A DNA stretch of 64,000 nucleotides. It comes from Anomaloglossus baeobatrachus (Eukaryota; Chordata; Amphibia; Anura; Aromobatidae). The stretch covers positions 62,001-126,000 of the forward strand of contig NW_027442223.1 of the NCBI RefSeq assembly GCF_048569485.1, given 5' to 3'. The translations under genes and the position numbers were made by a program. The notes under the pieces were generated by a model. That model was not told where the DNA came from and searched no databases. It was given only the letters and a program-made list of their open reading frames with translations. Shown here one piece after another: positions 12,500 through 23,025 of this stretch (its first letter is position 1; the number at the start of each line of letters is the position of its first letter).

Positions 12500-12512
12500 A
12501 TCTGTTCTTATC
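12500..12512 (+). repeat. Target site duplication, left (element copy 1)
   Basis: ATCTGTTCTTATC, U2 positions 38-50, repeated at 13408-13420. The first A is shared with the element's A-rich tail, so the true length is 12 or 13. If the element head starts with full ATCGCTTC, the last ATC is shared with it. Confidence 0.9.
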
Positions 12513-12571
12513 GCTTCTCGGCCTTTTGGCTAAGATCAAGTGTTTGGCTAAGATCAAGTGTAGTATCGTTC
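12513..12571 (+). other. U2-derived head of the short element
   Basis: Two overlapping pieces of U2 in direct order. Counting from the ATC at 12510, bases 12510-12543 equal U2 1-34. Bases 12543-12571 then repeat U2 16-45 with one base (U2 T41) missing. It therefore contains one full U2 5' end and a partial second copy of the stem I 3' arm and branch-point segment. Confidence 0.88.
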
Positions 12572-12765
12572 GAAAAGGTGGTTTAAGGCTCCGGCCACCT
12601 TAGTACAATGATGCAATGCACACGGGAAGGTTGCACTTGTTAGTACTTTGGGAGGATAGTATATCCATCTAGAGGAAACCATGGCCCTACCAGGATTGAG
12701 GCTATTAGACTGAGTAAGTGTGGGGGTTATGGTGCAATGTGCCCCAGGAATGGACACCCTGGAGG

Positions 12766-12809
12766 GAGTCTGAACTTGCTAGGTTGGGACCCTGGTAAGC
12801 CTCAGACTC
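12766..12809 (+). repeat. Inverted repeat inside the short element
   Basis: GAGTCTGA at 12766-12773 is the perfect reverse complement of TCAGACTC at 12802-12809, giving an 8-bp stem with a 28-base loop in the element RNA. The same pair lies at 55510-55517 and 55546-55553 in the second copy. Confidence 0.6.
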
Positions 12810-12863
12810 TGTCGCACGCCGCGCCTTGCCTATTCATACTTTCCAAGCATATTGCCCTTTCCT

Positions 12864-12879
12864 GGCCTTCTGGCTAAGA
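12864..12879 (+). other. U2-stem-I-like module 1
   Basis: GGCCTTCTGGCTAAGA matches 15 of 16 bases of U2 positions 11-26 region (GGCCTTTTGGCTAAGA). It is followed by a U-rich, Sm-like AATTTTTAT at 12885-12893, just before the 42-bp repeats. Counterpart at 55608-55623. Confidence 0.6.
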
Positions 12880-12896
12880 AGGGAAATTTTTATAAT

Positions 12897-13147
12897 CCCG
12901 GTCGGAGGTCCGGTCAGCTTTGGGCTGAGAAACCAACACCCGGTTGGAGGTCCGGGTCAGCTTTGGCTGAGAAACCAACACCCGGTTGGAGGTCCGGTTA
13001 GCCTTGGGCTGAGAAACCAACACCCGGTTGGAGGTCCGGTCAGCCTTGGGCTGAGAAACCAACACCCGGTTGGAGGTCCGGTCAGCCTTGGGCTGAGAAA
13101 CCAACACCGGTTGACGGTCCGGGCAGTCTCGGCTGCGAAACCAACGA
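12897..13147 (+). repeat. Six tandem 42-bp repeats in the short element
   Basis: Units start at 12897, 12939, 12981, 13023, 13065 and 13107; five are 42 bp and the last, 41 bp, is the most diverged. Each contains CAGCC-TTG-GGCTG or a variant, a small hairpin, inside a GGTT...AACC outer pairing. Because 42 is a multiple of 3 the repeats give a repeating peptide in open frames, which is not evidence of coding. Confidence 0.92.
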
Positions 13148-13261
13148 CTAGTAGCTCCCTACTCCACTTGGGTAAGATGCCTCGGTGGACGCTGGGAGCA
13201 ACAACAAGGCTCAACCAGGCTTCGGCTTGGGGGAGCACCGAAGATCCCTGACCCTCGCTGT

Positions 13262-13318
13262 GGCCTTCTGGCTCGGAGGGACGGGGTTGATTTTTGGGGA
13301 TCCTCTTCTCACGGAGGG
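13262..13318 (+). other. U2-stem-I-like module 2 with Sm-like site and hairpin
   Basis: GGCCTTCTGGCT (13262-13273) repeats module 1. GATTTTTGG at 13289-13297 fits the Sm-site pattern RAUUUUUGR. A GC-rich imperfect hairpin follows (GGATCCTC pairing with GAGGGGTCC, about 13298-13322). Stem, Sm site, then hairpin is the order used at the 3' part of Sm-class snRNAs. That it binds Sm proteins is inference. Confidence 0.5.
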
Positions 13319-13407
13319 GTCCACACGAATCCTAGCCTTTGCACTGTTTTTGGTGTGACTTCGGTCATGCATTTTTGCGGTGCTTTGGAAAGCTTCATTA
13401 AATCAAA

Positions 13408-13420
13408 ATCTGTTCTTATC
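13408..13420 (+). repeat. Target site duplication, right (element copy 1)
   Basis: Second copy of U2 positions 38-50, directly after the AAAA of the element tail; U2 then continues to 13557 with its own 3' box at 13571-13585. Confidence 0.9.
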
Positions 13421-14948
13421 AGTTTAATATCTGATACGTCCCCTATCTGGGGACCATATATTAAATGGATTTTTAGAACAGGGAGATGGAAAAAGAGCTT
13501 GCTCTGTCCACTCCACGCATTGACCTGGTATTGCAGTACCTCCAGGAACGGTGCACCCCTTCTTAACCCAGTTTCCAAAAGCAGAACTCAATTCACCTGA
13601 TTCATATTAGCCCGATTTAATGAATTGGAAGAAAGCATACGTCTTCATATGCACCTCAATTTGGCCCATTCACTTTTCACACTTCCTCCTTTTGTTTTTT
13701 ATCTTTCACACTTTTGACTTTCTTTATTCATCCAAATAGCAAACTCATCACCACTCAACCTGACCAACTCGGCTATGTCCCCGTGCTGCAGTTCTCTGTC
13801 TTATCTAGATCATTTGCAATTGAATGGAATAGATCCCTTTTGGACAAAGTGGATTCACCTGCTGCTGCAGTGACCACAGGTGTGATAACATCTAGAATTG
13901 GCATCTGGTGCGATCTCTCCGCTTCCACTCCAAAGAAAGTTACCTGTTTATTCCTATCATGCATTGGTTTTTGGGGTTTTCTTTGAGTAATGATGATCTC
14001 TTTAGTAGTCTGTTGGCGCCCTCTCCTGGAGGAATAGTTTGCTTGCTCTTGGACATTCTAAAAGAGAGGTCATGATAGACATTGAGCTTCTGAGCTCAAT
14101 TGGGGACAGTCATGGGTGATGAATGTTTGCAACCTACTGCGAAGCCTCATACCGCAATATAAGGAACGTCAAATACTAAGAAAGGGCGGCCTATGAAAGA
14201 ATTACTACTTTCAATAAGTACACTTAAACGGCTAATTGGGAATAGAAAAACTGTAAAAAGCCCTCTGAGAAAGCCCCCCTCTAACCTTTGATAGTAAGCT
14301 TTTCTGTAGTCTGCCTGTTGATGTATTTTCCGTTTGAACTGTGCACAACATGAAGAGACGGAACACTGGCGGCTTGTCACAATGCCCCCCGATGACATCA
14401 CAATAGCGCTGCTGCCTAGAAAACAAGCTGCGCAGAAGAAGTTGTTCTTTGGGTGGGAGGGTGGGCTAGTGGAAGGAGGGGGCAATCTCTTTTTTTCCCG
14501 GGTGGTAGGGGGATGACAGGAGAAGGGAAGCGGGTGGTGAGAAAGGTACAGAGGGCAGGGTTTGGGGGCTGGGAAGGAAAGGGAAAAGATTAGGGTTTGG
14601 GGATGATGAAAGGGCTTTCTACGGGTAAGGATGGCAAAGGGTGGCAGTGACGGAAAGTCAGGCAACCTGTCCTGTCCGTCTTTTTGTATCGTGAATTGGA
14701 AAGACTGCAAGGGGGAGGGGAGTTGCTTGCGCCCTAAAGGAGGAGTTATTCAGATTCATTGCAGTGGGCGGCGGCTGCAAAACGCACCATTCTTCTTGTT
14801 TTGGCTCTGCAAAGCAGCCTTTTCAAGGGTTGGCTTGGGTGACAAAATGTCTTGTGTAGGCGTGGGTTTGTCTCCCTCTCGCTCTCTCTCCCTAAGATGT
14901 GTCCGGCATAGGCCAGGGTGCCACTCGAGGCCCAAACCAATTCTGGTT

Positions 14949-15135
14949 ATCGCTTCTCGGCCTTTTGGCTAAGATCAAGTGTAGTATCTGTTCTTATCAG
15001 TTTAATATCTGATACGTCCCCTATCTGGGGACCATATATTAAATGGATTTTTAGAACAGGGAGATGGAAAAAGAGCTTGCTCTGTCCACTCCACGCATTG
15101 ACCTGGTATTGCAGTACCTCCAGGAACGGTGCACC
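14949..15135 (+). ncRNA. RNU2: U2 snRNA copy
   Basis: First intact copy after the first 895-bp insert; same sequence as the reference; 3' box at 15149-15163. Confidence 0.97.
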
Positions 15136-16526
15136 CCTTCTTAACCCAGTTTCCAAAAGCAGAACTCAATTCACCTGATTCATATTAGCCCGATTTAATG
15201 AATTGGAAGAAAGCATACGTCTTCATATGCACCTCAATTTGGCCCATTCACTTTTCACACTTCCTCCTTTTGTTTTTTATCTTTCACACTTTTGACTTTC
15301 TTTATTCATCCAAATAGCAAACTCATCACCACTCAACCTGACCAACTCGGCTATGTCCCCGTGCTGCAGTTCTCTGTCTTATCTAGATCATTTGCAATTG
15401 AATGGAATAGATCCCTTTTGGACAAAGTGGATTCACCTGCTGCTGCAGTGACCACAGGTGTGATAACATCTAGAATTGGCATCTGGTGCGATCTCTCCGC
15501 TTCCACTCCAAAGAAAGTTACCTGTTTATTCCTATCATGCATTGGTTTTTGGGGTTTTCTTTGAGTAATGATGATCTCTTTAGTAGTCTGTTGGCGCCCT
15601 CTCCTGGAGGAATAGTTTGCTTGCTCTTGGACATTCTAAAAGAGAGGTCATGATAGACATTGAGCTTCTGAGCTCAATTGGGGACAGTCATGGGTGATGA
15701 ATGTTTGCAACCTACTGCGAAGCCTCATACCGCAATATAAGGAACGTCAAATACTAAGAAAGGGCGGCCTATGAAAGAATTACTACTTTCAATAAGTACA
15801 CTTAAACGGCTAATTGGGAATAGAAAAACTGTAAAAAGCCCTCTGAGAAAGCCCCCCTCTAACCTTTGATAGTAAGCTTTTCTGTAGTCTGCCTGTTGAT
15901 GTATTTTCCGTTTGAACTGTGCACAACATGAAGAGACGGAACACTGGCGGCTTGTCACAATGCCCCCCGATGACATCACAATAGCGCTGCTGCCTAGAAA
16001 ACAAGCTGCGCAGAAGAAGTTGTTCTTTGGGTGGGAGGGTGGGCTAGTGGAAGGAGGGGGCAATCTCTTTTTTTCCCGGGTGGTAGGGGGATGACAGGAG
16101 AAGGGAAGCGGGTGGTGAGAAAGGTACAGAGGGCAGGGTTTGGGGGCTGGGAAGGAAAGGGAAAAGATTAGGGTTTGGGGATGATGAAAGGGCTTTCTAC
16201 GGGTAAGGATGGCAAAGGGTGGCAGTGACGGAAAGTCAGGCAACCTGTCCTGTCCGTCTTTTTGTATCGTGAATTGGAAAGACTGCAAGGGGGAGGGGAG
16301 TTGCTTGCGCCCTAAAGGAGGAGTTATTCAGATTCATTGCAGTGGGCGGCGGCTGCAAAACGCACCATTCTTCTTGTTTTGGCTCTGCAAAGCAGCCTTT
16401 TCAAGGGTTGGCTTGGGTGACAAAATGTCTTGTGTAGGCGTGGGTTTGTCTCCCTCTCGCTCTCTCTCCCTAAGATGTGTCCGGCATAGGCCAGGGTGCC
16501 ACTCGAGGCCCAAACCAATTCTGGTT

Positions 16527-16713
16527 ATCGCTTCTCGGCCTTTTGGCTAAGATCAAGTGTAGTATCTGTTCTTATCAGTTTAATATCTGATACGTCCCCT
16601 ATCTGGGGACCATATATTAAATGGATTTTTAGAACAGGGAGATGGAAAAAGAGCTTGCTCTGTCCACTCCACGCATTGACCTGGTATTGCAGTACCTCCA
16701 GGAACGGTGCACC
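16527..16713 (+). ncRNA. RNU2: U2 snRNA copy
   Basis: Same sequence as the reference copy; 3' box at 16727-16741. Confidence 0.97.
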
Positions 16714-18104
16714 CCTTCTTAACCCAGTTTCCAAAAGCAGAACTCAATTCACCTGATTCATATTAGCCCGATTTAATGAATTGGAAGAAAGCATACGTCT
16801 TCATATGCACCTCAATTTGGCCCATTCACTTTTCACACTTCCTCCTTTTGTTTTTTATCTTTCACACTTTTGACTTTCTTTATTCATCCAAATAGCAAAC
16901 TCATCACCACTCAACCTGACCAACTCGGCTATGTCCCCGTGCTGCAGTTCTCTGTCTTATCTAGATCATTTGCAATTGAATGGAATAGATCCCTTTTGGA
17001 CAAAGTGGATTCACCTGCTGCTGCAGTGACCACAGGTGTGATAACATCTAGAATTGGCATCTGGTGCGATCTCTCCGCTTCCACTCCAAAGAAAGTTACC
17101 TGTTTATTCCTATCATGCATTGGTTTTTGGGGTTTTCTTTGAGTAATGATGATCTCTTTAGTAGTCTGTTGGCGCCCTCTCCTGGAGGAATAGTTTGCTT
17201 GCTCTTGGACATTCTAAAAGAGAGGTCATGATAGACATTGAGCTTCTGAGCTCAATTGGGGACAGTCATGGGTGATGAATGTTTGCAACCTACTGCGAAG
17301 CCTCATACCGCAATATAAGGAACGTCAAATACTAAGAAAGGGCGGCCTATGAAAGAATTACTACTTTCAATAAGTACACTTAAACGGCTAATTGGGAATA
17401 GAAAAACTGTAAAAAGCCCTCTGAGAAAGCCCCCCTCTAACCTTTGATAGTAAGCTTTTCTGTAGTCTGCCTGTTGATGTATTTTCCGTTTGAACTGTGC
17501 ACAACATGAAGAGACGGAACACTGGCGGCTTGTCACAATGCCCCCCGATGACATCACAATAGCGCTGCTGCCTAGAAAACAAGCTGCGCAGAAGAAGTTG
17601 TTCTTTGGGTGGGAGGGTGGGCTAGTGGAAGGAGGGGGCAATCTCTTTTTTTCCCGGGTGGTAGGGGGATGACAGGAGAAGGGAAGCGGGTGGTGAGAAA
17701 GGTACAGAGGGCAGGGTTTGGGGGCTGGGAAGGAAAGGGAAAAGATTAGGGTTTGGGGATGATGAAAGGGCTTTCTACGGGTAAGGATGGCAAAGGGTGG
17801 CAGTGACGGAAAGTCAGGCAACCTGTCCTGTCCGTCTTTTTGTATCGTGAATTGGAAAGACTGCAAGGGGGAGGGGAGTTGCTTGCGCCCTAAAGGAGGA
17901 GTTATTCAGATTCATTGCAGTGGGCGGCGGCTGCAAAACGCACCATTCTTCTTGTTTTGGCTCTGCAAAGCAGCCTTTTCAAGGGTTGGCTTGGGTGACA
18001 AAATGTCTTGTGTAGGCGTGGGTTTGTCTCCCTCTCGCTCTCTCTCCCTAAGATGTGTCCGGCATAGGCCAGGGTGCCACTCGAGGCCCAAACCAATTCT
18101 GGTT

Positions 18105-18291
18105 ATCGCTTCTCGGCCTTTTGGCTAAGATCAAGTGTAGTATCTGTTCTTATCAGTTTAATATCTGATACGTCCCCTATCTGGGGACCATATATTAAAT
18201 GGATTTTTAGAACAGGGAGATGGAAAAAGAGCTTGCTCTGTCCACTCCACGCATTGACCTGGTATTGCAGTACCTCCAGGAACGGTGCACC
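18105..18291 (+). ncRNA. RNU2: U2 snRNA copy
   Basis: Same sequence as the reference copy; 3' box at 18305-18319. Confidence 0.97.
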
Positions 18292-19682
18292 CCTTCTTAA
18301 CCCAGTTTCCAAAAGCAGAACTCAATTCACCTGATTCATATTAGCCCGATTTAATGAATTGGAAGAAAGCATACGTCTTCATATGCACCTCAATTTGGCC
18401 CATTCACTTTTCACACTTCCTCCTTTTGTTTTTTATCTTTCACACTTTTGACTTTCTTTATTCATCCAAATAGCAAACTCATCACCACTCAACCTGACCA
18501 ACTCGGCTATGTCCCCGTGCTGCAGTTCTCTGTCTTATCTAGATCATTTGCAATTGAATGGAATAGATCCCTTTTGGACAAAGTGGATTCACCTGCTGCT
18601 GCAGTGACCACAGGTGTGATAACATCTAGAATTGGCATCTGGTGCGATCTCTCCGCTTCCACTCCAAAGAAAGTTACCTGTTTATTCCTATCATGCATTG
18701 GTTTTTGGGGTTTTCTTTGAGTAATGATGATCTCTTTAGTAGTCTGTTGGCGCCCTCTCCTGGAGGAATAGTTTGCTTGCTCTTGGACATTCTAAAAGAG
18801 AGGTCATGATAGACATTGAGCTTCTGAGCTCAATTGGGGACAGTCATGGGTGATGAATGTTTGCAACCTACTGCGAAGCCTCATACCGCAATATAAGGAA
18901 CGTCAAATACTAAGAAAGGGCGGCCTATGAAAGAATTACTACTTTCAATAAGTACACTTAAACGGCTAATTGGGAATAGAAAAACTGTAAAAAGCCCTCT
19001 GAGAAAGCCCCCCTCTAACCTTTGATAGTAAGCTTTTCTGTAGTCTGCCTGTTGATGTATTTTCCGTTTGAACTGTGCACAACATGAAGAGACGGAACAC
19101 TGGCGGCTTGTCACAATGCCCCCCGATGACATCACAATAGCGCTGCTGCCTAGAAAACAAGCTGCGCAGAAGAAGTTGTTCTTTGGGTGGGAGGGTGGGC
19201 TAGTGGAAGGAGGGGGCAATCTCTTTTTTTCCCGGGTGGTAGGGGGATGACAGGAGAAGGGAAGCGGGTGGTGAGAAAGGTACAGAGGGCAGGGTTTGGG
19301 GGCTGGGAAGGAAAGGGAAAAGATTAGGGTTTGGGGATGATGAAAGGGCTTTCTACGGGTAAGGATGGCAAAGGGTGGCAGTGACGGAAAGTCAGGCAAC
19401 CTGTCCTGTCCGTCTTTTTGTATCGTGAATTGGAAAGACTGCAAGGGGGAGGGGAGTTGCTTGCGCCCTAAAGGAGGAGTTATTCAGATTCATTGCAGTG
19501 GGCGGCGGCTGCAAAACGCACCATTCTTCTTGTTTTGGCTCTGCAAAGCAGCCTTTTCAAGGGTTGGCTTGGGTGACAAAATGTCTTGTGTAGGCGTGGG
19601 TTTGTCTCCCTCTCGCTCTCTCTCCCTAAGATGTGTCCGGCATAGGCCAGGGTGCCACTCGAGGCCCAAACCAATTCTGGTT

Positions 19683-19869
19683 ATCGCTTCTCGGCCTTTT
19701 GGCTAAGATCAAGTGTAGTATCTGTTCTTATCAGTTTAATATCTGATACGTCCCCTATCTGGGGACCATATATTAAATGGATTTTTAGAACAGGGAGATG
19801 GAAAAAGAGCTTGCTCTGTCCACTCCACGCATTGACCTGGTATTGCAGTACCTCCAGGAACGGTGCACC
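19683..19869 (+). ncRNA. RNU2: U2 snRNA copy
   Basis: Same sequence as the reference copy; 3' box at 19883-19897. The spacer that follows carries the G to A variant at 20500. Confidence 0.97.
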
Positions 19870-21260
19870 CCTTCTTAACCCAGTTTCCAAAAGCAGAACT
19901 CAATTCACCTGATTCATATTAGCCCGATTTAATGAATTGGAAGAAAGCATACGTCTTCATATGCACCTCAATTTGGCCCATTCACTTTTCACACTTCCTC
20001 CTTTTGTTTTTTATCTTTCACACTTTTGACTTTCTTTATTCATCCAAATAGCAAACTCATCACCACTCAACCTGACCAACTCGGCTATGTCCCCGTGCTG
20101 CAGTTCTCTGTCTTATCTAGATCATTTGCAATTGAATGGAATAGATCCCTTTTGGACAAAGTGGATTCACCTGCTGCTGCAGTGACCACAGGTGTGATAA
20201 CATCTAGAATTGGCATCTGGTGCGATCTCTCCGCTTCCACTCCAAAGAAAGTTACCTGTTTATTCCTATCATGCATTGGTTTTTGGGGTTTTCTTTGAGT
20301 AATGATGATCTCTTTAGTAGTCTGTTGGCGCCCTCTCCTGGAGGAATAGTTTGCTTGCTCTTGGACATTCTAAAAGAGAGGTCATGATAGACATTGAGCT
20401 TCTGAGCTCAATTGGGGACAGTCATGGGTGATGAATGTTTGCAACCTACTGCGAAGCCTCATACCGCAATATAAGGAACGTCAAATACTAAGAAAGGGCA
20501 GCCTATGAAAGAATTACTACTTTCAATAAGTACACTTAAACGGCTAATTGGGAATAGAAAAACTGTAAAAAGCCCTCTGAGAAAGCCCCCCTCTAACCTT
20601 TGATAGTAAGCTTTTCTGTAGTCTGCCTGTTGATGTATTTTCCGTTTGAACTGTGCACAACATGAAGAGACGGAACACTGGCGGCTTGTCACAATGCCCC
20701 CCGATGACATCACAATAGCGCTGCTGCCTAGAAAACAAGCTGCGCAGAAGAAGTTGTTCTTTGGGTGGGAGGGTGGGCTAGTGGAAGGAGGGGGCAATCT
20801 CTTTTTTTCCCGGGTGGTAGGGGGATGACAGGAGAAGGGAAGCGGGTGGTGAGAAAGGTACAGAGGGCAGGGTTTGGGGGCTGGGAAGGAAAGGGAAAAG
20901 ATTAGGGTTTGGGGATGATGAAAGGGCTTTCTACGGGTAAGGATGGCAAAGGGTGGCAGTGACGGAAAGTCAGGCAACCTGTCCTGTCCGTCTTTTTGTA
21001 TCGTGAATTGGAAAGACTGCAAGGGGGAGGGGAGTTGCTTGCGCCCTAAAGGAGGAGTTATTCAGATTCATTGCAGTGGGCGGCGGCTGCAAAACGCACC
21101 ATTCTTCTTGTTTTGGCTCTGCAAAGCAGCCTTTTCAAGGGTTGGCTTGGGTGACAAAATGTCTTGTGTAGGCGTGGGTTTGTCTCCCTCTCGCTCTCTC
21201 TCCCTAAGATGTGTCCGGCATAGGCCAGGGTGCCACTCGAGGCCCAAACCAATTCTGGTT

Positions 21261-21447
21261 ATCGCTTCTCGGCCTTTTGGCTAAGATCAAGTGTAGTATC
21301 TGTTCTTATCAGTTTAATATCTGATACGTCCCCTATCTGGGGACCATATATTAAATGGATTTTTAGAACAGGGAGATGGAAAAAGAGCTTGCTCTGTCCA
21401 CTCCACGCATTGACCTGGTATTGCAGTACCTCCAGGAACGGTGCACC
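21261..21447 (+). ncRNA. RNU2: U2 snRNA copy
   Basis: Same sequence as the reference copy; 3' box at 21461-21475. Confidence 0.97.
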
Positions 21448-22838
21448 CCTTCTTAACCCAGTTTCCAAAAGCAGAACTCAATTCACCTGATTCATATTAG
21501 CCCGATTTAATGAATTGGAAGAAAGCATACGTCTTCATATGCACCTCAATTTGGCCCATTCACTTTTCACACTTCCTCCTTTTGTTTTTTATCTTTCACA
21601 CTTTTGACTTTCTTTATTCATCCAAATAGCAAACTCATCACCACTCAACCTGACCAACTCGGCTATGTCCCCGTGCTGCAGTTCTCTGTCTTATCTAGAT
21701 CATTTGCAATTGAATGGAATAGATCCCTTTTGGACAAAGTGGATTCACCTGCTGCTGCAGTGACCACAGGTGTGATAACATCTAGAATTGGCATCTGGTG
21801 CGATCTCTCCGCTTCCACTCCAAAGAAAGTTACCTGTTTATTCCTATCATGCATTGGTTTTTGGGGTTTTCTTTGAGTAATGATGATCTCTTTAGTAGTC
21901 TGTTGGCGCCCTCTCCTGGAGGAATAGTTTGCTTGCTCTTGGACATTCTAAAAGAGAGGTCATGATAGACATTGAGCTTCTGAGCTCAATTGGGGACAGT
22001 CATGGGTGATGAATGTTTGCAACCTACTGCGAAGCCTCATACCGCAATATAAGGAACGTCAAATACTAAGAAAGGGCGGCCTATGAAAGAATTACTACTT
22101 TCAATAAGTACACTTAAACGGCTAATTGGGAATAGAAAAACTGTAAAAAGCCCTCTGAGAAAGCCCCCCTCTAACCTTTGATAGTAAGCTTTTCTGTAGT
22201 CTGCCTGTTGATGTATTTTCCGTTTGAACTGTGCACAACATGAAGAGACGGAACACTGGCGGCTTGTCACAATGCCCCCCGATGACATCACAATAGCGCT
22301 GCTGCCTAGAAAACAAGCTGCGCAGAAGAAGTTGTTCTTTGGGTGGGAGGGTGGGCTAGTGGAAGGAGGGGGCAATCTCTTTTTTTCCCGGGTGGTAGGG
22401 GGATGACAGGAGAAGGGAAGCGGGTGGTGAGAAAGGTACAGAGGGCAGGGTTTGGGGGCTGGGAAGGAAAGGGAAAAGATTAGGGTTTGGGGATGATGAA
22501 AGGGCTTTCTACGGGTAAGGATGGCAAAGGGTGGCAGTGACGGAAAGTCAGGCAACCTGTCCTGTCCGTCTTTTTGTATCGTGAATTGGAAAGACTGCAA
22601 GGGGGAGGGGAGTTGCTTGCGCCCTAAAGGAGGAGTTATTCAGATTCATTGCAGTGGGCGGCGGCTGCAAAACGCACCATTCTTCTTGTTTTGGCTCTGC
22701 AAAGCAGCCTTTTCAAGGGTTGGCTTGGGTGACAAAATGTCTTGTGTAGGCGTGGGTTTGTCTCCCTCTCGCTCTCTCTCCCTAAGATGTGTCCGGCATA
22801 GGCCAGGGTGCCACTCGAGGCCCAAACCAATTCTGGTT

Positions 22839-23025
22839 ATCGCTTCTCGGCCTTTTGGCTAAGATCAAGTGTAGTATCTGTTCTTATCAGTTTAATATCT
22901 GATACGTCCCCTATCTGGGGACCATATATTAAATGGATTTTTAGAACAGGGAGATGGAAAAAGAGCTTGCTCTGTCCACTCCACGCATTGACCTGGTATT
23001 GCAGTACCTCCAGGAACGGTGCACC
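22839..23025 (+). ncRNA. RNU2: U2 snRNA copy
   Basis: Same sequence as the reference copy; 3' box at 23039-23053. Confidence 0.97.

Larger units (their letters stand above)
1..12512 (+). repeat. U2 snRNA tandem array, segment 1 (1578-bp units)
   Basis: Direct head-to-tail repetition with a period of exactly 1578 bp; base 1 corresponds to base 1579. Each unit is a 187-bp U2 gene, a 3' box 13 bases further on, and a spacer of about 1.39 kb. Relative to the U2 start the spacer holds a CTCF-like motif at -933, a CRE-like TGACATCA at -556, a G-quadruplex motif at -498, a purine-rich tract from about -500 to -300, a GC box/octamer-like DSE candidate at -186, a CT-rich stretch near -80 and a PSE candidate at -62. 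I see no protein gene, tRNA, 5S or other snRNA in the spacer. Variants seen in this segment: 7904 (G to T) and 12374 (G to C). Confidence 0.97.
12513..13407 (+). mobile_element. U2-targeted, snRNA-headed non-autonomous retroelement, copy 1
   Basis: 895 bp inserted in sense into U2, flanked by a 12-13 bp target duplication, ending TTAAATCAAAA. No credible AUG-started protein. In order: a U2-derived head (12513-12571), a hairpin with arms AAGGTGG/CCACCTT (12575-12601), an unrecognised middle with an 8-bp perfect inverted repeat (12766-12773 / 12802-12809), a U2-stem-I-like module (12864-12879), six 42-bp repeats (12897-13147), a second stem-I-like module (13262-13273), an Sm-like site (13289-13297) and a hairpin, then a tail resembling the LINE tail at 31507-31573. 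Insertion site, orientation and tail point to mobilisation by the U2-targeted LINE in this window. Not matched to a named family; the closest concept known to me is SINEs with snRNA-derived heads. Confidence 0.85.
12463..13557 (+). pseudogene. U2 gene split by the 895-bp element (copy 1)
   Basis: U2 positions 1-50 are at 12463-12512 and positions 38-187 are at 13408-13557; the insert lies between them. Positions 38-50 are present on both sides as the target duplication. The left part keeps stem I and the branch-point segment, while stem-loop IIa is split, so no U2 RNA can be made. Promoter elements upstream are intact apart from a G to C at 12374. Confidence 0.95.

Noticed and set aside
12897-13147. 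CRISPR-like array
   Set aside because: Units are contiguous with no spacers, in a vertebrate retroelement.
12826-13251. 141-codon open frame in the short element with a repeating PVGGPVSLGLRNQH peptide
   Set aside because: It starts at TTG, and the repeating peptide follows from the 42-bp period being a multiple of three; other frames of the same repeat are also open.
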